Positions 52,517-63,493 of a DNA stretch of 64,000 nt are shown one piece after another (within the stretch, counting starts at the first letter, position 1; every line of letters starts with the position of its first letter). The stretch comes from Croceivirga sp. Lineage in GTDB: Bacteria; Bacteroidota; Bacteroidia; Flavobacteriales; Flavobacteriaceae. Where the stretch lies: positions 1 to 64,000 of the forward strand of contig JANQSA010000072.1 in NCBI GenBank assembly GCA_028284285.1. The letters are read 5' to 3'. A program made the translations under genes and the position numbers. Below the pieces are notes generated by a model. It made no database searches. It saw only the letters and a list, made by a program, of their open reading frames with translations, and was not told where the DNA came from.

Positions 52517-53404
52517 TTAGTATGTTATCTCATTCCAGGTACTGGAGTAGAAAGGGGCCACCCTATTTAAAGTTTCCTTGAGTTTCACGATGTCCACTTT
52601 AGGACCATCCGAAAAGATATTTTGGATCTCCTCTGCCTTGGCATCAAAAAAAGTCTGTATTAAAAACGCATTAGGCCGTCGTTTTATGAGTGTCTCAAAG
52701 AGGCGAAGACTTCCGGCAATGACTTGCTTCCCGTTGCTGTTGTTGTCTGCCAATACATCCATGCCCTTGAGGTGGTAATTGTACATCGCCATTCTATATT
52801 CCCGGAATGTATTGGAAAGAAGATTATCCACCAGTTCAAAACGGGTACGTTCTCCGGTTTCCTGAGCCCATCCGCCAAAACTGGTTCCCTGGGCCTGGGT
52901 AACAATGTTTTGTGCTGCCCGATAATACTCATCCCCGCTTTGCAAGGAAAAAGTATCCGCATCAAGGCCTAGGATAATATACATATAGTAGGCTATAACC
53001 CCAACCAAATTAGAGTCAAAGGAATTGGGATTGTAGACCAGGGGCTCAAACTCCTGATATATAAAATTAAACTCATTATCCTTATAATTGAATACAGGCG
53101 TTTCGTAAGAGGTATTGTATACCGGTCTTGAGGATTGAATTTGCAAAGTGGCTTCAAACCGATCAGATTCATAGCTGGTCACCGTGATAAACATCCTGGC
53201 ACTTATCCGTTCATTTTCGGAGAACAAACGGTCCGTCCATTTGTTCTTATTGACAAAATCGTTTAAGGATTGCTCAAGGGTCCTAAAGATCTGTTGATTC
53301 GTCTGCCCAATTTGATCAGAGTTCACGGTTACCAAACAATCAAACTCCTGACCCGTTGCCCCTAGAGCACAACAAAAGATGAGAAAGAAAAAAAAACTAC
53401 GCAT
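52517..53404 (-). CDS. porD: Type IX secretion protein PorD (DUF4835)
   Basis: A 295-residue exported protein with signal MRSFFFFLIFCCALGATG (cleavage near residue 19). The mature protein opens QEFDCLVTVNSDQIGQTNQQ (about 19-38) and keeps the pattern of the DUF4835 family, annotated as PorD, a component associated with the type IX translocon. Later landmarks are NSFDSNLVGVIAYYMYIILGLD (about 128-149; split: NSFDSNLVGV, AYYMYIILGLD) and GWAQETGERTRFELVDN (about 178). It sits in the conserved block coaBC-porD-recN; its start overlaps the coaBC end by 8 bases. Confidence 0.88.
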   Translation of the reverse strand: MRSFFFFLIFCCALGATGQEFDCLVTVNSDQIGQTNQQIFRTLEQSLNDFVNKNKWTDRLFSENERISARMFITVTSYESDRFEATLQIQSSRPVYNTSYETPVFNYKDNEFNFIYQEFEPLVYNPNSFDSNLVGVIAYYMYIILGLDADTFSLQSGDEYYRAAQNIVTQAQGTSFGGWAQETGERTRFELVDNLLSNTFREYRMAMYNYHLKGMDVLADNNSNGKQVIAGSLRLFETLIKRRPNAFLIQTFFDAKAEEIQNIFSDGPKVDIVKLKETLNRVAPFYSSTWNEITY

Positions 53405-54608
53405 GGATCCTTTGGATGATTTCTTCCCAAATGTCCGAAGCCACCTCGGACTTGGTCTTTACTTTAAACGTTTTGGAATTGAAATTCTTATCCAGAAATG
53501 TGATTTTGTTGGTGCTTCCAAATCCCGCGCCCGGATCATTCAAAGAATTTAGTACTATGGCGTCCAGGTTTTTAGTCCTCAGCTTCGTTTTGGCGTTTTG
53601 TAGTTCGTCCTGTGTTTCCAGGGCAAATCCTACCAAAAACTGCTTCTCTTTTTTAACCTTCCCCAGGGAGTGTAAAATATCTTTGGTACGCTCCAATTCC
53701 AATACCATGGTATTGTCTCCTTCTTGCTTTTTAATTTTATGAGTGGAAACTGTTTTCGGTCGATAATCCGCTACGGCTGCTGCACTTATGGCAATATCTA
53801 CGGTGGCAAAATTGTCATGAACCGCACTATACATCTCTGCGGCAGAGGTAACATGAATACATGAAATATTGGGGTGATCTAACTGCAAAGCGGTTGGACC
53901 TGTGATCAAAGTTACCTGGGCACCCAGTTCTGCTGCTTTTTTGGCCAATTCAAATCCCATGCTACCGGTGGATCTATTCCCTAAAAACCGAACCGGATCA
54001 ATAGCCTCATGAGTAGGGCCCGCTGTTATCAAAACCTCCTTGCCCGAAAGAGAGAGCCCTGTTTTAAGGTGATCTTCAATACATGCCAGGATATTCTCGG
54101 GTTCCGCCATACGGCCTTCTCCACTGAGGCCACTGGCCAATTCTCCTGATTCTGCGGGTATTATAGTAATACCAAAGGCCTCCAGTTGTTTTAAAGAGGC
54201 CTTTGTTGAAGGATGTTGATACATATCCAGATCCATCGCAGGCGCCACGTAAACCGGGCATTTCGCGGACAGATATGTAGCTAAGAGAAGGTTATCACAA
54301 GTACCATTGGCCATTTTGGAAAGGGTATTGGCCGTTGCCGGGGCAATCACCATGATATCTGCCCATAATCCTAATTCCACATGGTTATTCCATGAAAGGC
54401 TACCTTCTTCCTCATTGATAAAATCCAGTAAAACGGGATTCTTAGACAAGGTAGAGAGGGTAAGGGGTGTGACAAAGCTGCTGGCACTTTGGGTCATTAT
54501 AACTTTGACTGTTGCACCGGCTTTGACTAATACCCTAACCAGGTAAGTGGTTTTGTAAGCGGCAATCCCCCCGGTAACCCCCAAAAGGATATTTTTTCCG
54601 CCTAACAT
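53397..54608 (-). CDS. coaBC: Bifunctional phosphopantothenoylcysteine decarboxylase/synthetase
   Basis: A two-step coenzyme A enzyme of 403 residues. The CoaC half (about 1-185) is an FMN-binding decarboxylase: LLGVTGGIAAYKT (about 8-20), WNNHVELGLWAD with the catalytic His (near 77), PATANTLSKMANG and APAMDLDMYQHP. The CoaB half (about 190-403) is the CTP-dependent synthetase: VLITAGPTHEAIDPVRFLGN (about 195-214), STGSMGFELA, AAAVADYRPK and the KKEQFLVGFALET segment. It is one base apart from rpoZ upstream on this strand. Confidence 0.96.
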   Translation of the reverse strand: MLGGKNILLGVTGGIAAYKTTYLVRVLVKAGATVKVIMTQSASSFVTPLTLSTLSKNPVLLDFINEEEGSLSWNNHVELGLWADIMVIAPATANTLSKMANGTCDNLLLATYLSAKCPVYVAPAMDLDMYQHPSTKASLKQLEAFGITIIPAESGELASGLSGEGRMAEPENILACIEDHLKTGLSLSGKEVLITAGPTHEAIDPVRFLGNRSTGSMGFELAKKAAELGAQVTLITGPTALQLDHPNISCIHVTSAAEMYSAVHDNFATVDIAISAAAVADYRPKTVSTHKIKKQEGDNTMVLELERTKDILHSLGKVKKEKQFLVGFALETQDELQNAKTKLRTKNLDAIVLNSLNDPGAGFGSTNKITFLDKNFNSKTFKVKTKSEVASDIWEEIIQRIHA

Positions 54609-54935
54609 TTAAGCTTCCTTCTCCGTGTTGCGATAGTAGATCTTATCTTCCAACCACTCCTGTACCGCCAGGGCATGTGGTTTCGGTAGCTTTTCGTAAA
54701 ACTTGGATACCTCTATTTGCTCTTTATTTTCAAATACTTCTTCCAGGCTATCACTGTAGGTGGCAAATTCTTCAAGTTTTTCCAGTAGCTCTTTTTTGAT
54801 TTCAGAGTTAATCTGTATTGCCCTTTTTGATGCAATGGAGATCGCCTCGTAGACGTTATCCGTTTTCTCATCAAATTCGTCCCGGTTAAAAGTAACCGTA
54901 GAAATAGGAGCTTTGGTGTTTTTTAAATCTTTCAT
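54609..54935 (-). CDS. rpoZ: RNA polymerase omega subunit, flavobacterial type
   Basis: A 108-residue RpoZ-like protein that supports beta-prime folding in RNA polymerase. The core DNVYEAISIASKRAIQIN (about 26-43) is the omega helix that binds beta-prime; the acidic middle and the PKPHALAVQEWLEDKIYYR tail are typical of the phylum. Position between bamD and coaBC matches the conserved flavobacterial order and supports the call, because omega proteins are short and weakly conserved. In this phylum it may take part in stringent-response effects. Confidence 0.88.
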   Translation of the reverse strand: MKDLKNTKAPISTVTFNRDEFDEKTDNVYEAISIASKRAIQINSEIKKELLEKLEEFATYSDSLEEVFENKEQIEVSKFYEKLPKPHALAVQEWLEDKIYYRNTEKEA

Positions 54936-54953
54936 TCTTGGATATTACTGCTG

Positions 54954-55790
54954 TTATTTTGAAACTGCCTCTTCCGGCAATTCCAGTGCTTCTTGTATTA
55001 ATCTGAAGTAATTACTTGCTTCCTTTTTGTACTTTGTTTCGGGGTATGATTTCATTAACGCACGATAGAATACCAGGGCTTCTTCATAACGCTCTTTTTG
55101 ACGTCCCGAAGTACTATTCTGAGCGAGGGTTATCGCAGACTTGAGCCGATAAAAAAAGGCATCTTCCCTGTAGATGGAACCCGGATTGTCCGAAACAAAG
55201 TTGTTCAATGCCGCAATGGAAGAGATCAAAATGGGATAGTTAAATTCCCCTAACTTATCAAACTGCTTAGCAATTTCAATTTGTTTTTTCTGCTTCTTTT
55301 GCGTCAATTCCTGAGCCATATCATTAGCCTCGGCAAAAAACTCCGAATCCGGATAGGTATTGATAAAGTTTTGAAGTTTGGCCAGTGCCTTGTCAGTATC
55401 CGTCTGGTCCAGGGAATATCTCGGGGACAGCATGTAATAACTTTTCCCTTCCAAAAAAACAGCTTCCTGAAGTTTTTCACTATTAGGGTAGGACTTGATA
55501 AAACGTTCAAATTGATAGCCGGACAGATAATACTGTTCGGTTTTGAAATAAGAATCCGCAAAAAAGAACATTACCCGCTCACCTTGTGGTTTGCCTACAA
55601 AACGCGGAGCAATTTGTTCAAATAAACGATTGGCCCGTTTGAAATCTCCTTCTTTATAAAAACGCTCGGCAAGATCGTATTTTGCTTTTACATCCTCATT
55701 CTTCAATACTTTTTGGTATTCATTGCAGGATGCCAGCAATAAAAGAATAAGCAGTGTGTATATGCAGTTAGCCCTTTTCCAACAAAACAT
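54954..55790 (-). CDS. bamD: Outer membrane assembly lipoprotein BamD
   Basis: A BAM-complex lipoprotein that helps BamA insert beta-barrels. There are 278 residues: signal MFCWKRANCIYTLLILLLLA, lipobox ASC (Cys22), then TPR repeats: LKNEDVKAKYDLAERFYKEG (about 30-49), KRANRLFEQIAPRF, and FFFADSYFKTEQYYLSGYQF (about 75-94) with the FERFIKSYPNSE motif. There is no Met between the promoter and the lipobox other than the first codon, and the -7 box ends only 4 bases before it, so the mRNA is probably leaderless. It heads the bamD-rpoZ-coaBC-porD unit. Confidence 0.93.
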   Translation of the reverse strand: MFCWKRANCIYTLLILLLLASCNEYQKVLKNEDVKAKYDLAERFYKEGDFKRANRLFEQIAPRFVGKPQGERVMFFFADSYFKTEQYYLSGYQFERFIKSYPNSEKLQEAVFLEGKSYYMLSPRYSLDQTDTDKALAKLQNFINTYPDSEFFAEANDMAQELTQKKQKKQIEIAKQFDKLGEFNYPILISSIAALNNFVSDNPGSIYREDAFFYRLKSAITLAQNSTSGRQKERYEEALVFYRALMKSYPETKYKKEASNYFRLIQEALELPEEAVSK

Positions 55791-55794
55791 TCGG

Positions 55795-55826
55795 CAAAAT
55801 TAGTAATAATCCGTCGATTAACACAA
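55795..55826 (-). promoter_or_regulatory. bamD operon promoter abutting the start codon
   Basis: On the minus strand: TTG (55826-55824), 21-base spacer, TAATTTTG (55802-55795), then CCGA and the ATG at 55790. The match to the Bacteroidota consensus is exact, and transcription should start at about the first base of the start codon. Confidence 0.75.
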
Positions 55827-55888
55827 CGGAAGATGGGAAATATCCGTTAGATCACCAAGGGACCAAAAGCGGTTTTGAAAAATTTAAC

Positions 55889-56794
55889 TTACTGGGCTTC
55901 CACTTGTTGAAAACGTGCTAAAAAGGAAGTTATCTTCTTTTTTAGGGTTGTACTTGCAGGAACCAAAGGTAAACGTACATACGGTTTACAAAGCCGCAAC
56001 TCCCTAAAAAGTGCTTTAATCCCCGCAGGACTACCCTCCTCAAAAATCAGATGCATTCCATCCAAAAGGGACTGATGAATTACATAAGCAGGATCCGAAT
56101 CGCCTTTTAGTGCAAGGGTAACCATTTTGGAAAAGGCGGAAGGCAAACCCTGCCCTAATACGGAAATTACTCCTGAGGCACCTGCAAGAACCGTTGGTAA
56201 GGCGGTAAAATCATCTCCGGAAATCACCAGAAAATTCTCCGGCTTTTGCCGTAGTATCTGATCTACCTGAAGCAGGTCCGCACAAGCTTCCTTGATCGCC
56301 ACAATAGTATCAAAATCCTTTGCCAGACGCAAGGTGGTTTCCGGGAGCATATTACTCCCTGTCCTGGAAGGTACGTTATATAGAATTAAGGGAAGCGGGC
56401 TAACCTGAGCAATAGCCTTAAAATGTTGATATATACCTTCTTGGCTAGGCTTATTATAAGCCGGAGATACCGATAATATGGCGCAATAGTCCATAAAATC
56501 TATTGTTTGGAGTTCTTGTACCACAGCCCTGGTATTATTTCCTCCTACCCCAACCACCAAAGGCAAACGACCGGCGTTGGCCAGTGAAACCGTTTGCATT
56601 ACCAGCCTTTTCTCCGCACTATCTAAAGTGACCGCCTCCCCTGTGGTCCCCAAAACTACCAGATAGTCCACTCCTCCCGCAATACAATGCTCCACAATAC
56701 GTTCCAGAGCCTTTACGTCAATCCGGGAGTCTTTTGTAAAGGGTGTGACCAATGCAACACCGGTACCCATTAAGTGGTTTATATCAAATTTCAT
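55889..56794 (-). CDS. dapA: 4-Hydroxy-tetrahydrodipicolinate synthase
   Basis: The first step of the lysine/diaminopimelate branch: condenses pyruvate with aspartate semialdehyde. The 301-residue TIM barrel has VVLGTTGEAVTLDSAEK (about 45-61), LILYNVPSRTGSNM with the catalytic Tyr (near 138) and the Schiff-base Lys in TIVAIKEACADL (near 167). GDDFTALPTVLAGASGVISV (split: GDDFTALP, GASGVISVLG) follows. Its start overlaps the DUF6913 gene by 11 bases. It supplies diaminopimelate for peptidoglycan. Confidence 0.96.
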   Translation of the reverse strand: MKFDINHLMGTGVALVTPFTKDSRIDVKALERIVEHCIAGGVDYLVVLGTTGEAVTLDSAEKRLVMQTVSLANAGRLPLVVGVGGNNTRAVVQELQTIDFMDYCAILSVSPAYNKPSQEGIYQHFKAIAQVSPLPLILYNVPSRTGSNMLPETTLRLAKDFDTIVAIKEACADLLQVDQILRQKPENFLVISGDDFTALPTVLAGASGVISVLGQGLPSAFSKMVTLALKGDSDPAYVIHQSLLDGMHLIFEEGSPAGIKALFRELRLCKPYVRLPLVPASTTLKKKITSFLARFQQVEAQ

Positions 56795-57314
56795 TTAATA
56801 TTTTCAAATACTTTTTTAATTCAGAGGTAAAGGTCTTAAAGTCATCAAGTTGACAGTTAAAAATTAAATCATTCATGGCATTGTCCATGCCCTGGAATCC
56901 CACACGGATCCTTGCTGCTATTTTGGTGGACATTAATTTCAATAATAATCGATCATCCGTATAATAATTGATCAATACGTCATAATCTCTTCCCGAAAAC
57001 TCGGCGAAGTCCCCATTTTCAATAGAACCATTCCATCCCAGGTCTTTATCGGTGCAAAAGGGTATGGAAAACATCCCATTGCGGTGGCCTCCCCGTTTGT
57101 ACCCCATGATGTGAATAGCATTAGGTTTTAAATTGAGGAAGTGTCGCAATTCCTGAAAAGCCTCGGCATTTGGGAACTTGTCCATATCCACTACACAAGC
57201 CAAAGCAGCCACTCCTTTCTTCTCTTGGAAGTGCCTGGGCCTTCTAAGCTCGTCTTCCAGATATTTTAGACCTGATTTTACTTTGAACTTTTCCTGTAAT
57301 GTTTTTAAAACCAT
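56784..57314 (-). CDS. DUF6913 family protein
   Basis: A 176-residue cytosolic protein of the conserved Bacteroidota family DUF6913, usually found directly upstream of dapA, as here. Landmarks are DYDVLINYY near 128, the KIAARIRVGF segment (about 148) and the MNDLIFNC strand. There are no signal, membrane or catalytic motifs. The function is unknown; tight coupling (11-base overlap) to dapA implies coexpression. A promoter with a 23-base spacer and two AT-rich palindromes lie upstream. Confidence 0.78.
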   Translation of the reverse strand: MVLKTLQEKFKVKSGLKYLEDELRRPRHFQEKKGVAALACVVDMDKFPNAEAFQELRHFLNLKPNAIHIMGYKRGGHRNGMFSIPFCTDKDLGWNGSIENGDFAEFSGRDYDVLINYYTDDRLLLKLMSTKIAARIRVGFQGMDNAMNDLIFNCQLDDFKTFTSELKKYLKILNEI

Positions 57315-57333
57315 TCTAAAACTTGCCTTTTTG

Positions 57334-57367
57334 CAAATGTAGGCAATCTAAAAACATCACATTTCAA
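57334..57367 (-). promoter_or_regulatory. Promoter of the DUF6913-dapA unit
   Basis: On the minus strand: TTG (57367-57365), 23-base spacer, TACATTTG (57341-57334), 19 bases before the ATG at 57314. A 6-base dyad, TTGCCT (57323-57328) with AGGCAA (57341-57346), brackets the -7 box and might be an operator. Confidence 0.6.
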
Positions 57368-57381
57368 AGATAAAAATACCT

Positions 57382-57426
57382 ATTGTTTTAAAATAATAAC
57401 AATTTGTTTTAAATAAAACAAATTGT
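57382..57426. repeat. Two overlapping AT-rich palindromes upstream of DUF6913-dapA
   Basis: A 13-base inverted repeat, ACAATTTGTTTTA (57399-57411) and TAAAACAAATTGT (57414-57426), is separated by AA. A second dyad, ATTGTT (57382-57387) and AACAAT (57398-57403), overlaps it. They sit 15-60 bases upstream of the -33 element and have no T tract, so operator or activator sites are more likely than a terminator. Confidence 0.6.
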
Positions 57427-57584
57427 ATTCAAGTTACTGCTCCGGGATACTCCTTTGATCTGCTTTGATCATTTTTGTTCCTTTAAAATTGATAAAACTT
57501 GTGTTCAGCTAAGGCATCCAAACCATTTCTACGATAACCTAACATGAGGAATGTCCATGGTTATGAAGAATTGGAGGCAGTTAT
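57427..57584. other. Non-coding gap between dapA unit and ligA unit
   Basis: About 158 bases with no ORF, no terminator-like hairpin with a T run and no recognisable RNA gene. CTTTGATC occurs twice within 12 bases (about 57460-57480). Nothing else can be supported. Confidence 0.4.
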
Positions 57585-60471
<2,887 letters not shown>

Positions 60472-60473
60472 CA

Positions 60474-61328
60474 CTATTTCAAAGCCTTTATCATTCTATC
60501 CTTTCCAAAAATATCCTTTTTCAATTCAATTTTGGTAAAATCTTCTTCCTGCAATAACGCCAGGGTTGCTTTCCCCAGATATTGATTGATCTCCAAAAAA
60601 AGATTCCCTCCGGTTTTTAGATGTTCCCCGGCAAACTTCGTTATCGCCTTGTAGTACAAAAGGGGATCTTTATCAGGAACAAAAAGCGCTTCTTCCGGTT
60701 CATAAGCTTTGACATTATTCCGCAACCCGGGTTTCTCCGAATCACGTACGTAAGGGGGGTTGGAAACGATCACATCAAATTTGGCATCGGGATGATATCC
60801 CAACTCCAAAATGTTACTCTTAACGAATGCAATTTGAACTCCATGCAATTCTGCATTCCCCTTAGCTACCGCTAAAGCTTTTCCGGAAACATCCAAAGCA
60901 ACGGTTTTGGCGGCAGGAAATTCCTTAGCCAGTGTTATGGCGATACAACCACTACCCGTCCCAATATCCAGAATAGTGAGCCCCTTATCTTGCGACTGTT
61001 GGTACTCTTCAATAATCCAACTGACCAGTTCTTCTGTTTCCGGTCTTGGTATCAGCACATTCTTGTTTACTTTAAGTATCACATCCCGAAAGTGGGTCTC
61101 GCCAAGGATATACTGGATAGGTTCCTCATTTTTTAATCGTGCCAATCCTTTAAACAAAGGTTGCTCTTCCTTCTTTGACAGTGTTAAAGCTGGCTGCACT
61201 ACCAAAACAAAACGTTGTAGGTCAAGGTAATGTTCGACCATGCGATAAAAGAATGCATCAACTTCCTCTGCAGGATACAGCAAGTCCAACTCCGAATGAA
61301 AAATTGCCTTGATTTCACTAAGGAGCAT
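60474..61328 (-). CDS. prmC: Peptide chain release factor N5-glutamine methyltransferase
   Basis: Methylates the GGQ glutamine of release factors RF1 and RF2. The 284 residues have an N-terminal helical domain (about 1-80), PIQYILGETHFRD (about 95), NVLIPRPETEELVSWI (about 113), SAM motif ILDIGTGSGCIAITLAKEFP (about 140-159) and the catalytic VSNPPYVRDSE (about 206, NPPY). It is preceded 3 bases upstream by the GNAT gene and followed by the LOG gene, forming one minus-strand unit that reaches ligA. Confidence 0.95.
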   Translation of the reverse strand: MLLSEIKAIFHSELDLLYPAEEVDAFFYRMVEHYLDLQRFVLVVQPALTLSKKEEQPLFKGLARLKNEEPIQYILGETHFRDVILKVNKNVLIPRPETEELVSWIIEEYQQSQDKGLTILDIGTGSGCIAITLAKEFPAAKTVALDVSGKALAVAKGNAELHGVQIAFVKSNILELGYHPDAKFDVIVSNPPYVRDSEKPGLRNNVKAYEPEEALFVPDKDPLLYYKAITKFAGEHLKTGGNLFLEINQYLGKATLALLQEEDFTKIELKKDIFGKDRMIKALK

Positions 61329-61331
61329 AGC

Positions 61332-61820
61332 TTACAGTTTTTTATACATGTAAACGGGACAAGCCGAATGTCCGGTACACCCCATGGGAGCCTCTAAATA
61401 GGTGAATCCGTTTTCCCGGTAAAGCTTTTGGGCGGCTTCCATATTGGGCATGGTCTCCAAATAACAACCTTCAAAGCCAAACTCCCTGGCTTTGGACAAA
61501 CAAATTGCCATCATTTTTTTACCAAGCCCCAAACCCCTGGTCGCTTTGGTCAAATACATTTTTTGTAATTCGCACACATTCCCGTTGTGGTTCTCCAAGG
61601 GAGCGATGCCGACACAACCCACAATTTTTTCTCCATCGCTAACCACAAAAAAAGCGGATTTTGGAGCGGTATACGCCATAAACATATCATCCAATGCTTT
61701 GTCCTGATACGCGGAACCCACTTTGGGCACGTTATATTCTTCCAGAACTGCCCGTATTAACTGTGCTACCCGGGTGTTGTCCCCATTTTCTATTTCACGT
61801 AGGAATAGATGTTTTTCCAT
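61332..61820 (-). CDS. GNAT family N-acetyltransferase
   Basis: A 162-residue GNAT acetyltransferase with an unknown acceptor. The core acetyl-CoA-binding stretch LQKMYLTKATRGLGLGKKMMA (about 85-105; split: LQKMYLTKATRG, LGLGKKMMA) is the R/Q-x-x-G-x-G/A motif. ACLSKAREFGFEGCYLET-like helix and strand follow, then AAQKLYRENGFTYLEAP. Its ATG is only 25 bases from the divergent ribD GTG, so the two promoters overlap. It is the first gene of the GNAT-prmC-LOG-ligA unit. Confidence 0.88.
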   Translation of the reverse strand: MEKHLFLREIENGDNTRVAQLIRAVLEEYNVPKVGSAYQDKALDDMFMAYTAPKSAFFVVSDGEKIVGCVGIAPLENHNGNVCELQKMYLTKATRGLGLGKKMMAICLSKAREFGFEGCYLETMPNMEAAQKLYRENGFTYLEAPMGCTGHSACPVYMYKKL

Positions 61821-61833
61821 CGGTTGAATGCGC

Positions 61834-61841
61834 TACTTTTG
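61834..61841 (+). promoter_or_regulatory. ribD -7 box abutting the start codon
   Basis: TACTTTTG, an exact TAnnTTTG match, is followed by CAGC and then GTG at 61846. It overlaps an upstream in-frame ATG (61828), which cannot then be the start. No -33 TTG is well placed. A leaderless GTG start is implied. Confidence 0.55.
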
Positions 61842-61845
61842 CAGC

Positions 61846-62898
61846 GTGAATATAGATCAAAAATACATGCTCCGGGCCATACAGCTGGGTAAATACGGTT
61901 TGGCTTTGGCCGCACCAAACCCCTCTGTAGGATGTGTATTGATGGTGGAAAACAGGGTTATAGGAGAAGGATTCACCAGCCCTTTTGGAGGGCCCCATGC
62001 CGAAGTAAATGCTATCAACGCTGTAAAAGACAAATCGCAACTTGCTAAAGCCACGCTATATGTCACCTTAGAACCTTGTTCTCATTTTGGAAAAACACCA
62101 CCCTGTGCGGACCTGATCTTACAATGCGGCATCCCAAAAGTTGTCATTGGCCTACTCGATCCAAATCCTAAAGTCTCCGGAAGAGGGATACAAAGATTAC
62201 AGGACTCCGGTTGCGAAGTGGTAACGGGTGTCTTAAAGAACGAGTGTCGGGCATTACATAAACGCTTCCTGACCTTTCACGAAAAAAAGCGTCCTTTTAT
62301 CACCTTGAAATGGGCCGAATCCCTGGACGGATGGATCGCTCCGGAGAAAACAGCACGTGAAAAAGATCCCGCCCCATTTTGGATCACCAATACCTATTCA
62401 CGGCAACTCGTACATCGGCTAAGAGGTCAGGAAATGGCCATTTTGGTGGGTACCCATACGGTTCTGGAAGATAATCCCAGCTTGACCGTAAGGGATTGGA
62501 GTGGACCCAACCCTATCCGGATCGCCCTGGACCGGCAGGGTAAAATTCCGCCGCATTACCACATTATGGACGGGAGCACAAGGACTATCATCCTAACCGA
62601 AAAAAAAACCGCTCAACCGACACCAAAACACACTGTTGTTGAAGTATTGGATTTTTCCCGGGAAATCACGGTACAAATCAGTACCCTGTTGTTCGAACAC
62701 AACATCCAGAGCGTATTGATAGAAGGAGGGGGAAAAACATTACAGGCCTTTATTGATACCCATCTTTGGGACGAAGCCCTGATATTTAAAGGGAACGCTG
62801 TTTTAAAAAAAGGAATAAAAGCACCTTTTATCTCGGGAAGGACCGTAAGCACCCGAAAGATATTAAATGACACATTAATCCATTTGAGCAATGATTAA
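61846..62898 (+). CDS. ribD: Bifunctional riboflavin deaminase/reductase RibD
   Basis: Carries out two riboflavin-pathway steps: deamination of the pyrimidine ring, then reduction of the ribosyl side chain. There are 350 residues from GTG 61846, beginning NIDQKYMLRAIQLGKYG as other flavobacterial RibD proteins do. The deaminase domain has the zinc ligands in GGPHAEVNAI (about 46-55) and LEPCSHFGKTPPCADLI (about 72-88). The reductase domain (about 145-350) has LKWAESLDGWIA and SVLIEGGGKTLQAF (about 280). The HAD gene overlaps its end by 8 bases; no FMN riboswitch was seen upstream. Confidence 0.94.
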   Translation: MNIDQKYMLRAIQLGKYGLALAAPNPSVGCVLMVENRVIGEGFTSPFGGPHAEVNAINAVKDKSQLAKATLYVTLEPCSHFGKTPPCADLILQCGIPKVVIGLLDPNPKVSGRGIQRLQDSGCEVVTGVLKNECRALHKRFLTFHEKKRPFITLKWAESLDGWIAPEKTAREKDPAPFWITNTYSRQLVHRLRGQEMAILVGTHTVLEDNPSLTVRDWSGPNPIRIALDRQGKIPPHYHIMDGSTRTIILTEKKTAQPTPKHTVVEVLDFSREITVQISTLLFEHNIQSVLIEGGGKTLQAFIDTHLWDEALIFKGNAVLKKGIKAPFISGRTVSTRKILNDTLIHLSND

Positions 62899-63493
62899 AA
62901 ATATCATATTGGACTTTGGCGATGTATTCATTAATCTCGATAAGTCCGCTACCGCCAGGGAAATGCTGAAGTATGGATACACTACAACCACCCCTAACCT
63001 GGACAGTCTCTTTAAAGCATACGAGAAAGGAATCGTCTCCACTGAAGCTTTTTTAGAGGAGACAGGAAGATTATTTCCCACCGCTTCTTCACAAATTCTA
63101 AGGGATGCCTGGAATGCCATACTCCTGGATTTTCCGGATACCCGCCTGGAATTTATTGAAGCGCTAGCAGCAGAACAAAACTATCGTCTTTTCCTATTGA
63201 GCAACATTAATGAGCTCCATATCCGCTGGGTCGAGCAAAGTTTAGGGGTACAAAAAATGGAACGTTTTAAGCGTTCCTTTGAGGTTTTCTATCTCAGCTA
63301 CGAAATAAACATGCGAAAGCCCGATCCCGAGATCTTTGAATTTGTACTTGACGAAAATGGTCTCCTCCCTGAAGAGACACTTTTTGTGGATGACACCAAG
63401 GAAAATACGGATGCTGCTGCCGTATTGGGGCTTGCCACCTGGAATCTAAAAGTAGGGTATGAGGACATTACCCAACTTAAATCCCGTTTATAA
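62891..63493 (+). CDS. HAD-family phosphatase, YihX-like
   Basis: A 200-residue HAD-superfamily hydrolase. Motif I is IILDFGDVFINLDKS (about 5-19), with Asp8 as the nucleophile and Gly at the usual +2 Asp position, as in YihX-type members. Motif II is in FLLSNINELHIRW (about 98-110). Motif III/IV lies in RKPDPEIFEFVLDENG (about 139) and ETLFVDDTKENTDAA (about 162). An alpha-helical cap lies between about 15 and 85. Cotranscription with ribD suggests it may dephosphorylate the riboflavin intermediate, a step for which HAD enzymes are known elsewhere; this is inference. Confidence 0.88.
   Translation: MIKNIILDFGDVFINLDKSATAREMLKYGYTTTTPNLDSLFKAYEKGIVSTEAFLEETGRLFPTASSQILRDAWNAILLDFPDTRLEFIEALAAEQNYRLFLLSNINELHIRWVEQSLGVQKMERFKRSFEVFYLSYEINMRKPDPEIFEFVLDENGLLPEETLFVDDTKENTDAAAVLGLATWNLKVGYEDITQLKSRL

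Noticed and set aside
61828-61845. Upstream ATG as ribD start
   Set aside because: An exact -7 promoter box overlaps it, and the family's usual N-terminus begins at GTG 61846.
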